A stretch of 64,000 nt of DNA from Zea mays (GCF_902167145.1 NC_050101.1:128370990-128434989), one strand, 5' to 3'; positions 10,743 through 21,528 are shown, counted from the first letter of the stretch. Numbers and translations: made by a program. The notes: generated by a model from the letters alone, not told the origin.

Positions 10743-10745
10743 CTA
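10743..10745 (-). other. Single amber codon separating gag-protease from pol in F
   Basis: The sense strand reads GAC CCC AAA TAG GAA GCA. The protein context DPK-stop-EAVLVDFLRANADVFAW resembles plant Gypsy junctions that usually read DPKQE, so CAG to TAG is the simplest origin. Either it is a nonsense mutation or it is a suppressible stop controlling Pol level. Confidence 0.8.
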
Positions 10746-13700
10746 TTTGGGGTCGAGCCCGGAACCGATCCGGATCTGCTTGGAGGTGTCGCCACTGGGG
10801 TCAAGAGGGACGGCCTTAACCGTCTCCGCTGGCTCGAAGTTGCCGGCATGTCGCTTCACGTCCGGCACCTCTTTGGAGAGGTTCTCTAGGTCGGCGATGA
10901 GGGCCTCGGACTCGGCGAGGGCCTCGGCGTACTCCACGCACTCCACGTCGCATTCGAACGCGTGTTTGTACGTGGGGCCGACGGTGATGACCCCGTTGGG
11001 GCCCGGCATCTTGAGCTTCAGGTAGGTGTAGTTGGGGACGGCCATGAACTTCGCGTAGCATGGCCTCCCCATCACCGCGTGGTAGGTTCCTCGGAACCCG
11101 ACCACCTCGAACGTCAAAATCTCCCTTCGGAAGTTGGAGGGCGTTCCGAAGCAGACGGGAAGGTCGAGCCGTCCGAGGGGCTGGACGCGCTTCCCAGGAA
11201 TGATCCCGTGGAAGGGCGCAGCGCCTGCTCGGACGGAGGACAGATCGACGCGCAGGAGCCTGAGGGTCTCGGCGTAGATGATGTTGAGGCAGCTGCCCCC
11301 ATCCATCAGGACCTTGGTGAGCCTGACTTCGCCGACGATGGGGTCGACGACGAGCGGGTATTTCCCCGGGCTCGGCACGTGGTCGGGGTGGTCAGCTTGG
11401 TCGAAGGTGATGGGCTTGTCGGACCAGTCTAGGTAGACTAGCGCCGCCACCTTCACCGAGCAGACCTCCCGGCGCTCTTGCTTGCGATGCCGAGCCGAGG
11501 CATTCGCCGCATGCCCTCCGTAGATCTTGAAGCAGTCGCGGACCTCAGGGAACTCTCCTGCTTGGTGATCTTCCCTTTTGTCGTCGTCGCGGGCCCTGCC
11601 ACCCTCTGCAGGTGGCCCGGCCTTGTGGAAGTGGTGCCGAAGCATGACACACTCCTCGAGGGTGTGCTTGACGGGCCCCTGATGGTAGGGGCACGGCTCC
11701 TTGAGCATCTTGTCGAAGAGGTTAGCACCTCCGGGGGGCTTCCGAGGGTTCTTGTACTCGGCGGCGGCGACAAGGTCCGCGTCGGCGGCGTCGCGTTTCG
11801 CTTGCGACTTCTTCTTGCCTTTCTTCTTGGCGCCGAGCGGAGTAGACGCCTCGGGAGCCTCTTCCGACGGGCGGCCCTGGGGCTGCTTGTCCTTTCGGAA
11901 GATGGCCTCGACCGCCTCCTGGCCAGAGGCGAACTTGGTGGCGATGTACATCAGCTCGCTCGCCCTGGTGGGGGTCTTGCGACCCAACTTGCTCACCAGG
12001 TCGCGGCAGGTGGTGCCGGCAAGGAACGCGCCGATGACATCTGAGTCGGTGATGTTGGGCAGCTCGGTGCGCTGCTTCGAGAATCGCCGGATGTAGTCCC
12101 GAAGAGACTCTCCTGGCTGTTGCCGGCAGCTTCGGAGGTCCCAGGAATTCCTGGGGCGCACGTACGTGCCCTGGAATTTGCCGGCGAAGGCTTGGACCAA
12201 ATCATCCCAGTTGGAGATCTGCCTCGGAGGCAGGTGCTCCAACCAGGCGCGAGCAGTGTCGGAGAGGAACAGGGGGAGGTTGCGGATGATGAGGTTGTCG
12301 TCGTCCGTTCCACCCAGTTGGCAGGCCAGGCGATAGTCTGCGAGCCACAGTTCCGGTCTCGTTTCCCCCGAGTACTTTGTGATAGTAGTCGGGGGTTGGA
12401 ACCGGGCCGGGAACGGCGCCCGTCGGATGGCCCGACTGAAGGCCTGCGGACCGAGTGGTTCGGGCGAGGGACTTCGATCCTCCCCGCTGTCGTAGCGTCC
12501 CCCACGCCTGGGGTGGTAGCCTCGGCGCACCCTTTCGTCGAGGTGAGCCCGACGGTCGCGACGATGGTGCTCGTTGTCGAGGTGGCCCGGGGCCGCAGGC
12601 GCGGTGTTGCGCGTGCGCCCGGTGTAGACCGAGGCTTCCCGCATGAATCGGGAAGTCGCGGCATGAGGTTCCGAGGGGTATCCCTGCCTTCGGGAGGCAG
12701 AGCTCTCGGCCCGTCGGGCCGCAGCGCCTTCCAGAAGATTCTTGAGCTCTCCCTGGATTCGCCGACCCTCGGTGGTTGATGGCTTCGGCATCGCGCGGAG
12801 GAGCATCGCCGCGGCTGCCAGGTTCTGACCGACCTCGCTGGATGCGGGTGGCGGCCTGACCCTGACGTCGTTGGCGACGCGGTGCTGGAAACCCTGGGGC
12901 AGGTGACGTATTTCTCCGGCCGGGGGCTGGCCCGCCCATACCTGCCCGACGTCCCGGCGGATCGACTCGAGCGCTCCTGCTCCCTCGTCGAGCCTGGCCT
13001 GCGCCCCGTGGACTTGCTTGAGCTGTGGGTCGTGACCCCCCACCGGAACGGGGACCACAGCTAGCTCCCGCGGGATGTCGGCGCGAGGCACCGGCCTAGG
13101 GAGATCACCGTCCTCTGGCATGCCGAGATGGTTGCCTTCGGAGGGATCCCCTAGCTCGACGTGGAAACATTCGTGGCTTGGGCCGCAGTCCTTGTCGTCA
13201 AGGCTGCGGCTACCGTCGGAACAGTCGGAGAGGCAGTAGTCACATGCGGTCACAAAGTCCCGCATGGCACTGGGGTTGCCAAATCCAGAGAAATCCCAGC
13301 AGATGCTGGGATCGTCATCTTCCTCGGACCCAGAGGGTCCGTAGGTCGAGACGTCCGTCAACCGGTCCCAAGGCGACCGCATACGAAACCCCAGAGGGGT
13401 TGCACTCGCCTCAACGAGAGCGCCCGCCAAAGCGAGGTCGCTAGGCGGGTTGAGGCCGAGTCGAAATGACGTAGGATGGGAATCAGTCAGTACCTTTTGG
13501 TCGACGAGGAGCGACATAGTCACGTCGGGGACTGATTGCGCCGTCGTCTTAGGTACGAGGGCGACGCCCTGCAGGCCCTCCGCGAGCGCGCTGGCGTCGT
13601 CCACTTGCTCGGGATTGGCGTGTCGCGGGAGGACGGCGCTCGCCTTCGTCTCAAACGCGAGGTCGACGCCCGACGCGCCCCCCGTTGGGGCGCTGGGGAC

Positions 13701-13991
13701 GTCAATTCGCTCGACAGCCGACGAAGCGTGGCCTCCCGCTTGGCCTTGGTTGCCCCGCCTCCTCCTCCGTTGGCGGGGGAGAGGACGGGGCGAGCTCGAA
13801 TGTCGTTCTTCCACCACGCGGGGAAGATGTCGTCGATTCCGCCGCCGGCGGGCGGGTTGTCGGCCGCCATTGTCGTTGTCGCGCGGCGGTGGAAGGAGTA
13901 TCATGTCGTAGCTGCCGTCGAGGGACATGAACTCAAGACTCCCGAAACGGAGCACCGTCCCGGGTTGGAGAGGTTGTTGGAGACTGCCCAT
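10743..13991 (-). CDS. gag: Gag-protease polyprotein of element F
   Basis: A 1,082-residue ORF. The frame stays open upstream into the LTR. I take the ATG at 13989-13991 (MGSLQQPLQ) because it lies just inside the primer-binding site. A retrotransposon Gag domain is recognised by the stretch from APFPARFQ through DTARAWLEHLP, WDDLVQAFAGKF and LRDYIRRFSKQ. A nucleic-acid-binding Cys/His motif follows (CPYHQGPVKHTLEEC). The C-terminal aspartic protease has LMDGGSCLNI, where DGGS replaces the usual D-S/T-G; I recall this form from Tat elements. The ORF ends in DPK followed by TAG, and pol continues in frame. Confidence 0.9.
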   Translation of the reverse strand: MGSLQQPLQPGTVLRFGSLEFMSLDGSYDMILLPPPRDNDNGGRQPARRRRNRRHLPRVVEERHSSSPRPLPRQRRRRRGNQGQAGGHASSAVERIDVPSAPTGGASGVDLAFETKASAVLPRHANPEQVDDASALAEGLQGVALVPKTTAQSVPDVTMSLLVDQKVLTDSHPTSFRLGLNPPSDLALAGALVEASATPLGFRMRSPWDRLTDVSTYGPSGSEEDDDPSICWDFSGFGNPSAMRDFVTACDYCLSDCSDGSRSLDDKDCGPSHECFHVELGDPSEGNHLGMPEDGDLPRPVPRADIPRELAVVPVPVGGHDPQLKQVHGAQARLDEGAGALESIRRDVGQVWAGQPPAGEIRHLPQGFQHRVANDVRVRPPPASSEVGQNLAAAAMLLRAMPKPSTTEGRRIQGELKNLLEGAAARRAESSASRRQGYPSEPHAATSRFMREASVYTGRTRNTAPAAPGHLDNEHHRRDRRAHLDERVRRGYHPRRGGRYDSGEDRSPSPEPLGPQAFSRAIRRAPFPARFQPPTTITKYSGETRPELWLADYRLACQLGGTDDDNLIIRNLPLFLSDTARAWLEHLPPRQISNWDDLVQAFAGKFQGTYVRPRNSWDLRSCRQQPGESLRDYIRRFSKQRTELPNITDSDVIGAFLAGTTCRDLVSKLGRKTPTRASELMYIATKFASGQEAVEAIFRKDKQPQGRPSEEAPEASTPLGAKKKGKKKSQAKRDAADADLVAAAEYKNPRKPPGGANLFDKMLKEPCPYHQGPVKHTLEECVMLRHHFHKAGPPAEGGRARDDDKREDHQAGEFPEVRDCFKIYGGHAANASARHRKQERREVCSVKVAALVYLDWSDKPITFDQADHPDHVPSPGKYPLVVDPIVGEVRLTKVLMDGGSCLNIIYAETLRLLRVDLSSVRAGAAPFHGIIPGKRVQPLGRLDLPVCFGTPSNFRREILTFEVVGFRGTYHAVMGRPCYAKFMAVPNYTYLKLKMPGPNGVITVGPTYKHAFECDVECVEYAEALAESEALIADLENLSKEVPDVKRHAGNFEPAETVKAVPLDPSGDTSKQIRIGSGLDPK

Positions 13992-14033
13992 CTGGAGCTT
14001 GACGGGAAACTGCTCGTCAACACGCAGCAGGCC

Positions 14034-14051
14034 CCTACCTGGCACGCCAAC
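14034..14051 (-). promoter_or_regulatory. Primer-binding site of element F
   Basis: Directly inside the 5' LTR the sense strand reads GTTGGCGTGCCAGGTAGGGG (from 14051 down to 14032). The same TGGCG(T/C)GCCAGGTAGGGG motif follows the LTR of element E. I have not assigned the primer tRNA. Confidence 0.75.
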
Positions 14052-15561
14052 TGTCGGCGTCTCGAGACCGGGGGGTCCCTCAGGCCGACGAGTGAGTGTG
14101 CCGCGTGCCCCAGCCCAGATGGGTCGAGCGCGTGGGCGAGCGCGAAGGGGGGAAGCGAGGTGGCCGGAGACGGGCGTGAGAGAGGTGAAAATCCCGCGGC
14201 CTTCGTGTTCGTCCCGCGCCCAGGTCGGGTGCGCTTGCAGTAGGGGGTTACAAGCGTCCACGCGGGTGAGGGAAGCGAGCGGCCCCAAGAGAGCGCCTGC
14301 CCCGTCCTCGTCCACGCGCGGCCAACCCCTCTAAGAAGGCCCTGGTCCTTCCTTTTATAGGCGTAAGGAGAGGATCCAGGTGTACAAATGGGGTGTAGCA
14401 GAGTGCTACGTGTCTAGCGGGGGGAGAGCTAGCGCCCTAAGTACATGCCAATGTGGCAGCCGGAGAGATCTTGGCACCTTGTTGGTGTGGTGTCGTGGCT
14501 GTCGGAGGAGCAACGGAGCCTGGCGGTGGGACAGCTGTCGGAGCGGTTGGGTCCTTGCTGACGTCCCCCTGCTTCCGTAAGGGAGCTGAGAGCCGCCGTC
14601 GTCACAGGGCTAGCGGGGCGCCATCATTGCCTATCTGGCGGAGCTAGCCAGATGGGACACCGGTCTCGTTCTCTGTGGCCCGAGTCGGCTCGGGGTAGAG
14701 TGATGATGGCGCTTCCTGTTGACGTGGCGGGCCTGTGCCCTAGGTCGGGCGACGTGGAGGCTCCTCCGAAGCCGAGGTTGAATCTGTCTTCCATGGCCGA
14801 GGCCGAGCCCGAGCTCCTGGGTCGGGCGAGGCGGAGGTTGTTCGGCAGAGGCCAGGGCGGAGTCCGAGCCCTGGGGTCGGGCGAAGCGGAGTTCGTCGTC
14901 TTCTGGGGCTGAGCCCGAGTCCGAGCCCTGGGTCGGGCGGAGCGGAGTTCGCCGTCTTCCGGGGCCTTAGCCTGAGTCCGAGCCCTGGGTCGGGCAGAGC
15001 GGAGTTCGCCGTCTTCCGGGGCCTTAGCCCGAGTCCGAGCCCTGGGTCGGGCGGAGCGGAGTTCGCCGTCTTCCGGGGCCTTAGCCCGTGTCCGAGCCCT
15101 GGGTCGGGCGGAGCGGAGTTCGCCGTCTTCCGGGGCCTTAGCCCGAGTCCGAGCCCTAGGTCGGGCGGAGCGGAGTTCGCCGTCTTCCGGGGCTTTAGCC
15201 CGAGTCCGAGCCCTGGGTCGGGCGGAGCGGAGTTTCCTATGGCGCCTTTGCGTTAAATGCTCCTGCGACTCGGTCGGTTGGCGCGGCGATTTAGTCAGGG
15301 CTGCTTCTTAGCGAAGGCAAGGCCTCGGGCGAGCCGGAGATGTGTCCGCCGTTAAAAGGGGGGGCCTCAGGCGAGACGGAAACCCCTCGGGGTCGGCTGC
15401 CCTTGCCCGAGGCTAGGCTCGGGCGAGGCGTGATCGAGTCGCTCGTATGGACTGATCCCTGACTTAATCGCACCCATCAGGCCTCTGCAGATTTATGCTG
15501 ATGGGGGTTACCAGCTGAGAATTAGGCGTCTTGAGGGTACCCCTAATTATGGTCCCCGACA
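14052..15561 (-). repeat. 5' LTR of element F
   Basis: A 1,510-bp LTR with a TGTCGG...CCGACA terminal repeat. It contains the 57-bp tandem array at 14860-15231 with the same number of units as the other LTR. It differs from the 3' LTR by scattered substitutions and small length changes in a G run. Confidence 0.93.
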
Positions 15562-15566
15562 CCTTA

Positions 15567-16149
15567 CTTGACCCTCTGCAATGAACCATTCAACAATTCC
15601 TATTGGATGGACCAAGTGACTTGCTGATTTTATTAGTTATGGTGTCTGTTTGGATTGTCACTCCGTCCCATGAGATTTTACAAGTCCTGTTGTGTGCATT
15701 GTTTGAAAATGGAGGGTTTTCATCTTTTGGCTTCCAATGCTAGTGCTTAGGTTAGCAAAAACAATGTTGTCTTCTAGTTTGGTAGGTTTGGTGGCCTTTT
15801 GTCCATGGGAAATGCAAGTTCTTCAAAGACTGAGGTCGTTTGTTGATTTAGCTCTGAGTAAATCATGTGTAGCCTTTGGTTATGACCTCTGATCATGCAC
15901 ATTTGTTTTTCATGGAAATACTTTCTCAACACTTACAAGGTCATAATATCAAGCCCCTTGCTTCATTTCCTTATGCAACTACTATATGCATCAACAATGA
16001 TATATTTGATTACTTCAACATTCTAGGCCTTTCAATGTGCCTTAGGGTGCTTTGGATAAACTTGTATCCTATTCAATGCATGCAACTCCTTGTAGTTCTC
16101 TAGATATGTTGGTCTTATTTTACCTACATGTGTGTTTGTTTTCTTAAGT
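15567..16149. other. AT-rich low-copy sequence right of F
   Basis: Non-coding, AT-rich. It ends in a possible splice acceptor (gttgttggcag near 16168) ahead of the transposase fragment, so it may be remnant intron. Without F it joins directly to 2178. Confidence 0.4.
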
Positions 16150-16660
16150 GGAAATGTTGTTGGCAGATAGATCTAATTGAGATGAGTGCATGATAGCATC
16201 ATCTATTAAGAACATTAGAGCATTTCCGCTAGCTGTTAAGATGTCACCGCTGCAATGGGAGGAGTTACAAAAATGTGCTTCTGAATGTAGTGTGGACACA
16301 AAAGGTTGGGCTCTCAATGTTAGCACTAGATGGAATTCAACATATTTCATATCGAGGGGTGTATTATATTATAGGTCTGCTTTTGAGAGGCTTGTGCCAT
16401 ATGAATGATGGAGGTATGAAATTTTTTTGCCTTCCTCTAAAGAATGGGATTTGGGGAAGTCTCTTTTACCATGTATGAGAAAGTTCTTTGATCAGACTGA
16501 GCTATTTTCTGATACATTATATCCCACTGCCAACATTTTTTCAGAGGTTTTTTGAGATTAAGTTGTTTCTTATGGATTGATGTTGTAGCAGTCATCCAAC
16601 TATTAGTAACATGACAAACACTATAATGGTCATGTTTGACTATTACTAGAAGAAGCCCAA
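16150..16660 (+). pseudogene. Fragment of a RICESLEEPER-type hAT transposase
   Basis: Translation at about 16190-16408 gives a region with CASECSVDTKGW, NVSTRWNSTYF and YYRSAFERL. This is the TRWNST segment characteristic of plant hAT transposases of the RICESLEEPER group. After a stop, further frames give SLLPCMRKFFDQTELFS, YPTANIF and HPTISNM, which follow in the order expected for the family. Stops and frameshifts are frequent and both ends of the gene are missing, so it is a decayed fragment. Recognition is from memory of the family. Confidence 0.7.
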
Positions 16661-16664
16661 CATT

Positions 16665-18520
16665 GCTTTCTCTATGGCTGGTCCACGGGACCACCACTCT
16701 GGTCGATGCAAGGGCAAGTGAGAGTACTCCTCCAACAAGCACAAGTCCAAGGAAGGATTTGACAAGGAGGCGCTCAAGAAGAAGTACCTCCAGAAGGCCA
16801 AGATCAAGGAGAGAAGGCCAAGATCAAGGAGAGTTCCTTCCTCGCCTCCCTCAGCAACCTCGACCAAGATTCCAACAACGTAGTGTGTTCCTTGAGTGAC
16901 AAGGAGACGGACAGGCGGGTTGAGGACAAGCTGAACGAGTTGTGCTTCATCGTTGACACCACAGGAGGCCTTTGCATCATGGACCTTGGTGATGATGCAG
17001 TGGGCGACTGTGGCCAGAACATCAGCGACGATTCTGCTTTTGAGGTATCACATTCCACCGATGATCTCGACGCAGAGATAGAAGAGCTGAGTGCTACTTT
17101 GGCAAATTAGGACAAGTTGCTTAGGCTTGCTGCTCATGTGAAGAAAGATTTTAATTTCAAGTATGAGAGCACGCTTAGGTAGCTTGAGTCAGCTAGAGCT
17201 TCGGTCGTAGTGTCCGACAAGACATAATGTGATGAGTGCGCTCTACACAAGTCGAACATCACCACTTTGCAGACCAAGTATGCCACCTTGCTAGATGAGC
17301 ACGGCGAGTTGAGATCTATGTCTAGCTTGTTAGGTGCGTGTACTGTTTGTCCTGGTTTGTAGACTGAGCTAGCGAAGAGAAATGCTAGGATAGCCTTGCT
17401 TGAGAAGGCTAGCTCAGTGAGTGTCCCTGCACCTGCGTAGTGTTCACTTTGTGAGGGTTTGCAGTCTGCTCTCAAGTCCTGCAGACATAACAAAGACCTG
17501 GATCGAGGAAGAAAACACAAACCTTCGTTCGGTCTTGAGTTGGGTGTTGTGCAGTGATCCCAATTGGGGATGGTGGCTAGTCATTTCAAGAGGGGAACTT
17601 GCGGACCGAGAATAGGGTTTGCTTCTAGGTCTAGGAACAACGCTCAACTTGGCAAGGTTGGTGAGTGGAGTGGATTAAAACCATCAGAGAAACCTTCAGC
17701 CACTCCCAAGCTTATCAAAATCATTCCACCTAAGGCTATCACCCCTGTGAGAGATGGTGATTGAGGAGCCTGTGAGTGCCCCTCCTCAGAAACAAGTGTG
17801 GGTTCCAAAACCTAACCACCTCATGAACACACTTGATACCCTTCCCGACATCTCCAGTGTCCCCCCTCCAAAAGCCAAGCCACTAAAAAAGAAAGCCCCA
17901 TTCCATAAACAAAATCCACCTAAGAGAGAGGTGAGGTTCAAATGTGAGTATTGTGAGAGGGACGGGCATCTGGCTGCTTTTGCTTTAGGAGGAAGAGAGA
18001 TGAGCGGCGGGCTTCTGAGCCAAACAGAAAGGACATGAACCACCTTTCTCGTGGTGTTCATGATCTTCCTATTCGAAGATGTCCTACGAGGCCTAGAGGT
18101 GCTTTGCCTCTTGTTGCTAGGCCTTAGGCAGAGAGACCACAAGGTGGTTGTGCCCTGTGGGGTGCTAGTCTTATGCCATATGGCCAAGGACCCATGATAG
18201 CGTCTTTGGTTCTTGCTTCCCTAGCGGGCCATAATTTCCTTCTTATGGAGATCGCTTACCTTGTAGACTGGGAGGGGTTGTGTTTTTTCTAACACTTTTT
18301 ATGGGCAGATGACGCAACACTGGTATTATTCTCAGTATCCTAACCCTAGTGCTATGCTATTTGCTCGCCCGGGTCTTTCTATTGATGCAGAACGGAGGCC
18401 TGGAGAACACGTGGCTCGTGGATTCTGGCTGTTCGACTTCGCGCCCACGTGACTGGAAGAAACAAATGGTTCTCTAGCCTCGATCGCGTGATTGGTAGGG
18501 AATAGATCACATTTTCCCGG
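16665..18520 (+). pseudogene. Decayed Copia gag and start of protease
   Basis: A Gag-like protein in fragments. It has a basic, Ser/Lys-rich N-terminal piece near 16690-16860, an acidic coiled-coil piece (KETDRRVEDKLNEL, DDLDAEIEELSATL), then KKQVWVPKPNHL-type sequence. A zinc-knuckle start CEYCERDGHLA lies near 17945; a 1-nt deletion at about 17980 removes the last Cys from the frame. Near 18390-18500 a protease core with TWLVDSGCS is followed by a frameshift and a stop. No LTR, RT or integrase is present. The sequence stops abruptly at about 18520 where unrelated GC-rich DNA begins. Confidence 0.7.
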
Positions 18521-19200
18521 ATGGCTGGATTGGCGACACGCGTCCATGCCAGGGCGCCTGCCCGGACCTGCAGCCACAGTTGTAACCCAGCAGGAGAGCA
18601 CATGGTATAAACCTGTTTATACTTGTCGTAACTGAGACAGGAAGTACCGCGAAAACGAGATGGGGGTGGGTGCAGCTGCAACCTGACAGTCGGTACTCCA
18701 CAGGATCGATGTCTCCGCGTCCAGGCAAGCCAGCCGTGCCGTGTCTCTGTGGCTCTGTGCAGTGTGGGAGAACGTGCAATTGCGAACGCGCAGAAAGAGG
18801 GACGGCCTGGCGCGTACGACAAGTACGCCACGCAGTTACTACGCCCCACCAGCGCGGCAGCAGTCCAGCACGGACGCGGCGGCCGGGCAGCCCCTGCACC
18901 CCGCGCGCACAGGCCTCGGCCACACGAGTACACCGACCGATCGATGAAGCACTGCGCGGCGGCCGGCATGCGGGCTGCTGCTACTAATAATGCGCCTCGC
19001 CAGGCAGCCCCGGACGGACGGTGCAGGTGGTGCTATCGCTTTGCCGTGCGCGTGCGATGCCTGTTGGATTTTTACGCTGAATCCTGTACTCGACCGCGTG
19101 CACCGGTCGACAGACGACTCGGTCACAGCCAACCACCAGCGCGTACCTGCCGTCGCCGGCCGCCTGCCACTGCCCCCGAGAAGGATTTACGGAGACCGGG
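18521..19200. other. GC-rich low-copy sequence
   Basis: No recognisable protein, LTR or inverted repeat. Several short ORFs overlap on both strands, as expected by chance in GC-rich DNA. Composition differs sharply from the AT-rich DNA on either side. Confidence 0.45.
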
Positions 19201-19755
19201 ACATCTTGTTTCTAGAAGCCGAGCTACCGTTTACCCGTCCACCTATGGATCGATGGCAGAGCCTTTTACACAAGTGAATTTGATCTGTCCCTCTCTGAAA
19301 ATGATAATTATGCTATTTTGAATCGGTGTGCAGGTTCATCGAGCCCATCCGAGGACGCCCCCACGATGAGGATTCATGGAACGCAAAAAAACCACGTGAC
19401 AAAGTCAAGCACGACCGAAAACTAGTGTTGCATAGAAATCTAGGTTTTATATCAATACGCGACACAAATTAAAAGAAGAAAACTATATAAACAAAAGAAG
19501 CAAACATGCCACTAAATTCTTAGTGATCGAATTGGTGTCGTAAGTATTTATTCAATGTATATCCTCGAATGGCGGGGGCACCGAGAAGAGGGCGGTGTCA
19601 GGAGGCCCCTTTGACACTAAGCAACGGCTCGCTGGTTCACTAAGCTTGCGGCCGCTGAGGATGGGTCGTATCATCGCGACGAGCGAGATCGGGCTTGCCA
19701 GACGTGTCGGCGTTGTGACGATGACAAGTGGGGTGAGGGCGTCGCGAGGGTTTGG
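19201..19755 (+). repeat. Left copy of a ~0.55-kb direct duplication
   Basis: Closely matches 29557-30117 in the same orientation, from ACATCTTG through TCTAGAAGC to GCGAGGGTTTGG. The ORF seen in the right copy is broken here by one extra C near 19235. Removing element D places the two copies about 0.8 kb apart. Confidence 0.88.
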
Positions 19756-20274
19756 CCGATTTAATCCACCTAAAACTTTATTTTTTCTATATTTAACATT
19801 AAATGAATATTAGATATAGGAGGTTTTATAAAACTTGAGGGGGCATGGCCACCTTTGTCCACCCTATGGATTCGCCCTGCTCATAGGAACCTTCGTCGTG
19901 TGAAGGTCAGCGCCTGCCTTGCACCATGCATTGGTTGGCTGTAATTCCCACTGTGTGTGTGACATAACTATGGTGTCGAGCCCTCGTCGGCCTGTGCTCT
20001 ACCACAGTCTCGCAAGTGATCGTAGGACACAAATTGGACAGAGTAACGAGAGAGAGAGAGAGGGCAGAGAAGAAACCAACCTTCAGTTGAATATATGCGC
20101 AAGATACAGTCATATCCATAGGAACACTAATCCGTCTTTAAGATAAAAACTTATTAGCAAATGTCTATATATACGAAGAGGCTCATGTGCTTGAGAGATC
20201 ATCTTAATCGCCACCATCGCCTCTCTTCCTAGGGTTGCACACGATTAAAATGCAAGCATAGTTCCTCTCGTTAC
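19756..20274 (+). other. Promoter-like low-copy sequence left of element D
   Basis: Contains a (GA)n run near 20050, a TATATATA at 20166-20173 and a CT-rich stretch with AGGGTTGCAC resembling a plant 5' UTR. D is inserted 102 bp after the TATA motif. The sequence resumes at 29227. Confidence 0.4.
20166..20173 (+). promoter_or_regulatory. TATA-box-like motif
   Basis: CTATATATAC followed within ~100 bp by pyrimidine-rich sequence. It could be a core promoter of a former gene now split by D, but no downstream coding region is recognised. Confidence 0.3.
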
Positions 20275-21526
20275 TGAAAGGGAAATGTGCCCTTGGGCCA
20301 TTTCTAAGTGTTTTGGTGATTTAGTGTCAACACAAGTGCTTAAATGTGGATCTATGCCCATGGATGAACAAAGTGCAAATCAAGAGCAAGGGTATGTTTC
20401 TAAGTCTCAGTACATTGGTTTTGTGTACTAATATACTTGTCTAAGTATCAGAAACAGAAAGAAGAAGAAAAGAGAAGAGTTGGCTGTGTCACAGCCGAGA
20501 GGCTGTTTCGGTCTGGGGCACCGGACTGTCCGATGGTGCACCGGACAGTGTCCGGTGCGCCAGGCTGCCTCGAGCGAAGTGGCCGCTCTCGGGAATTTGC
20601 CGACGGCGTACGGCTAAAATTCACCGGACTGTCCGGTGTGCACCGGACTGTCCGGTGAGCCAACGGTCGGCCGGGCCAACGGTCGACCGCGCGATCTGCG
20701 CGGGACACGTGACCGAGCCAACGGTCGGAAGGGGGCACCGGACTGTCCGGTGTGCATCGGACATGTCCGGTGCGCCAACGGCTCCCGCATCTGCAACGGC
20801 CGGCTTCGCTATTTAAGGAAGGAAATCGGGCACCGGACAGTGTCCGGTGTGCACCGGACTGTCCGGTGCGCCCGACGACAGAAGGCAAGGATGGCCTTCC
20901 AGATTTGTTCTCAACGGCTCCTAGCTGCCTTGGGGCTATAAAAGGGACCCCTAGGCGCATGGAGGAGAACACCAAGCAACCTTAGAGCATTCTTGATCAT
21001 CCACACTCAGTCTTTGCGCTTTCGTTTGTCATTCTCAGTGATTCGAGCTCCGTTCTAGTGAGAACTTTGAGATAGTCTTTTGAGCTCGATTCTTGGCCGT
21101 GTGTGTGCGCATTTTGCTGTGGATTTGTGTGTGTTGCTTCCCTTCCTTACTCCGTGATTCTTTGTGAACATCAAAAGTGTAAGGGCGAAAGGCTCCAAGT
21201 TGTGGAGATTCTTCGCGAACGGGATAAGAAAAGAAAAGCATAACACTGTGGTATTCAAGTTGATCATTGGATCACTTGAGAGGAGTTGAGTGCAACTCTC
21301 GTCCGTTGGGACGCCACAACGTGGAGTAGGCAAGTGTTGTACTTGGCCGAACCACGGGATAAATCACTGTGTCTTCTCTGTGTTGAATTCTTTGTGATTA
21401 TCGTATTGTGCAAGACCTTCTCTCTAGCCACTTGGCATTAACTGTGCTAACGCTTAATCAAAGTTTTGTGGCTATAAGTTTAAGTTTTACAGGATCACCT
21501 ATTCACCCCCCCTCTAGGTGCTCTCA
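20275..21526 (+). repeat. 5' LTR of element D
   Basis: 1,252 bp. It contains a cluster of CACCGGAC(A/T)GTCCGGTG-type palindromes at about 20515-20870, and a likely TATA box (CTATAAAAGG, about 20935) that should drive the element's transcript. Confidence 0.92.
20515..20875. repeat. Palindrome array in the D 5' LTR
   Basis: Repeated GC-rich palindromes of the type CACCGGACTGTCCGGTG, some with an inserted GT or with CATG at the centre, alternating with CCAACGGTCGG motifs. They lie upstream of the LTR TATA box, where enhancer sequences would be expected. Confidence 0.85.
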
Positions 21527-21528
21527 AT

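Larger units (their letters stand above)
2179..15561 (-). mobile_element. Element F: complete Huck-like Gypsy/Tat LTR retrotransposon
   Basis: A 13,383-bp element with two LTRs (2179-3691 and 14052-15561), each starting TGTCGG and ending CCGACA. It is flanked by perfect CCTTA duplications at 2174-2178 and 15562-15566. The sense strand is the minus strand, so the 5' LTR is at the high-coordinate end. Order in the sense direction is LTR, primer-binding site, gag-protease, pol (RT, RNase H, second RNase H, integrase), a 3.8-kb 3' region, polypurine tract, LTR. Size, LTR length and the LTR start match my memory of maize Huck. The second RNase H places it in the Tat lineage. I counted roughly 16-18 substitutions between the LTRs by eye, which implies a recent insertion. 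Confidence 0.93.

Noticed and set aside
12202..12939. 245-codon minus-strand ORF within gag
   Set aside because: An alternative frame of the F gag region; the other frame has the Gag domain and protease.
18379..18969. 196-codon minus-strand ORF
   Set aside because: GC-rich, no domain, and it runs into the decayed Copia protease piece on the opposite strand.
20515..20875. CRISPR-like short repeats
   Set aside because: Units are palindromes of varying spacing inside LTRs of a plant element, without unique spacers or cas genes.
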